DNA of 64,000 nucleotides from Mangifera indica (taxonomy: Eukaryota; Streptophyta; Magnoliopsida; Sapindales; Anacardiaceae). The DNA lies in NCBI RefSeq assembly GCF_011075055.1, contig NC_058145.1:9855894-9919893 (forward strand), in the 5' to 3' direction. Position numbers and translations under genes: made by a program. Below are positions 63,040 to 64,000 of the stretch, piece by piece. The notes beneath the pieces were generated by a model, which saw only the letters and a program-made list of their open reading frames with translations, was not told the origin of the DNA and searched no databases. Each line of letters opens with the position of its first letter. The first letter of the stretch is position 1.

Positions 63040-64000
63040 AAGAAACTAGTTCTAGCATTCTAGAAGAAGTAGATATGTTTGAATCCCCAGTTGTTCATTC
63101 TATGTTAGATTTGAATACATTAGCTTCTCATATTAGTTAGGATTTTTTTGCATCATTTCACTATAACTCCTCTTTCTTTGAAGTCCTCTAATTCTTTTTT
63201 TATTATTAATCTACAAGTTGTTCTTCTTGTATCTTATTTTACTTTATCTGATAAATCCCTAAGTACTTTTGAGATTTGGAAAGCATGGTGTACTCCTTGT
63301 ACCTACCTATAAACCTAGTACCAAAGATAATTGTGATGCTGAATCTACTCAGAATGTTGAACTTATCATAATTCTTACATCATGATAATAAGATCCAAAA
63401 CTAGTTATCTTCTTGCTCCAATTTTTTTTCTACCTTTTCTTCTATATCTATTCCCAATGAGTCTCAAACTGTCAATGCAACATTGGCTGATCTTCTCAGG
63501 TTTTAGGCAATGACAGAGGACTATAATGCTCTAACGAGGAATCATACATGGGCCTTAGTACCCCTAGTTGATAACATGCAGGTAGGTCACAAGTGGATTT
63601 TCAATACAAAGTTACATGCTGATAGAACCTTGCAAAAGTTGAAAGTTAGGCTTGTGGCTAAGTTTTAGCAAATACCTAGAATTGAATATTTAGAGACTTT
63701 CAATCCAGTTGTAAAATGTATGACTATTAGAGTATCATCCCTCTAATTGTTTCTAGAATTGGCCAATTCAACAAACAGATATGAACAATGCATTTTTGAA
63801 CTATGATTGAAAGGAAGATGTGTTTATGACTCAACCTCAAGGGTTTATAGATTTTGAGCATCCTAGTTATGTGTGTAAGTTTACAAAAGCCTTGTATGAG
63901 ACGCTTAAAAGCATCATTGTGACTGAAGTATTCAAGAAATCTGTGACAGACTCTAATTTATTCTTTGTAAGTACAGAGGAAGTTTAGATTTTTGTGTTAA
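63040..64000 (+). pseudogene. Ty1-copia reverse transcriptase relic, running off the window
   Basis: Plus-strand fragments typical of copia polyproteins at the start of reverse transcriptase: MTEDYNALTRNHTWALVP (63510-63565), VGHKWIFNTKLHADRT and KVRLVAK (63583-63665), ETFNPVVKCMTIR (63695-63735), and later frames with MTQPQGFIDFEHPSY-like and VCKFTKALYE-like sequence (63825-63900). Stops and frameshifts are common. Upstream (63040-63500) are pieces resembling the linker between integrase and RT. No LTR is in view. The right end is cut by the window. Confidence 0.82.

Overview
This window is nuclear DNA of a flowering plant, most likely a eudicot. It is AT-rich with long gene-poor stretches, the genes have many short GT-AG introns, and the families are plant-specific (chromomethylase, class III peroxidase, fibrillin/PAP, SINAT RING ligase). 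All exon structures and alignments here were worked out by eye from splice signals, reading phase and recalled family sequences. No search was run.

Layout: an uncharacterised Asn/Gln-rich coiled-coil protein gene (+, 1692-3105); a complete 11-exon plastid-lipid-associated protein (PAP12-type fibrillin) gene (-, 5458-8258); arm 1 of a large inverted segmental duplication (8723 to about 14430) holding a tRNA-Ala gene, a decayed formate-tetrahydrofolate ligase (FTHFS) copy and a stray peroxidase exon; a spacer with an 849-bp fold-back transposon, one intact four-exon class III peroxidase (-, 17293-19571), a local tandem repeat and a hAT transposase relic; arm 2 of the duplication in opposite orientation (about 23770-28331, plus a tandemly copied tRNA-Ala); a small membrane protein gene (-, 30037-30303); a long AT-rich desert containing a 1.6-kb hairpin-forming element (34482-36112); a SINAT E3 ligase gene (+, 40495-42731) with a hAT MITE just after its stop codon; a Ty1-copia relic (-, 44290-46130); an MTP8-like manganese transporter pseudogene (+, 46466-48481); a PSA2-like DnaJ-type zinc-finger gene (-, 49332-51303); a second desert; a 21-exon CMT3-type chromomethylase gene (+, 55805-62623); and another Ty1-copia relic running off the end.

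The genes do not form a pathway. Two of them (PAP12-type, PSA2-like) are chloroplast proteins, the peroxidase is secreted, SINAT acts in protein turnover and CMT3 in DNA methylation. The most informative part is the inverted duplication. Its two arms carry the same decayed gene with different later insertions and deletions, so each arm serves as the empty-site control for transposons in the other. The second point of interest is the chromomethylase gene: almost every exon is in perfect phase, but two junctions appear one base short, one conserved segment has become intron, and the motif I aspartate reads glycine.
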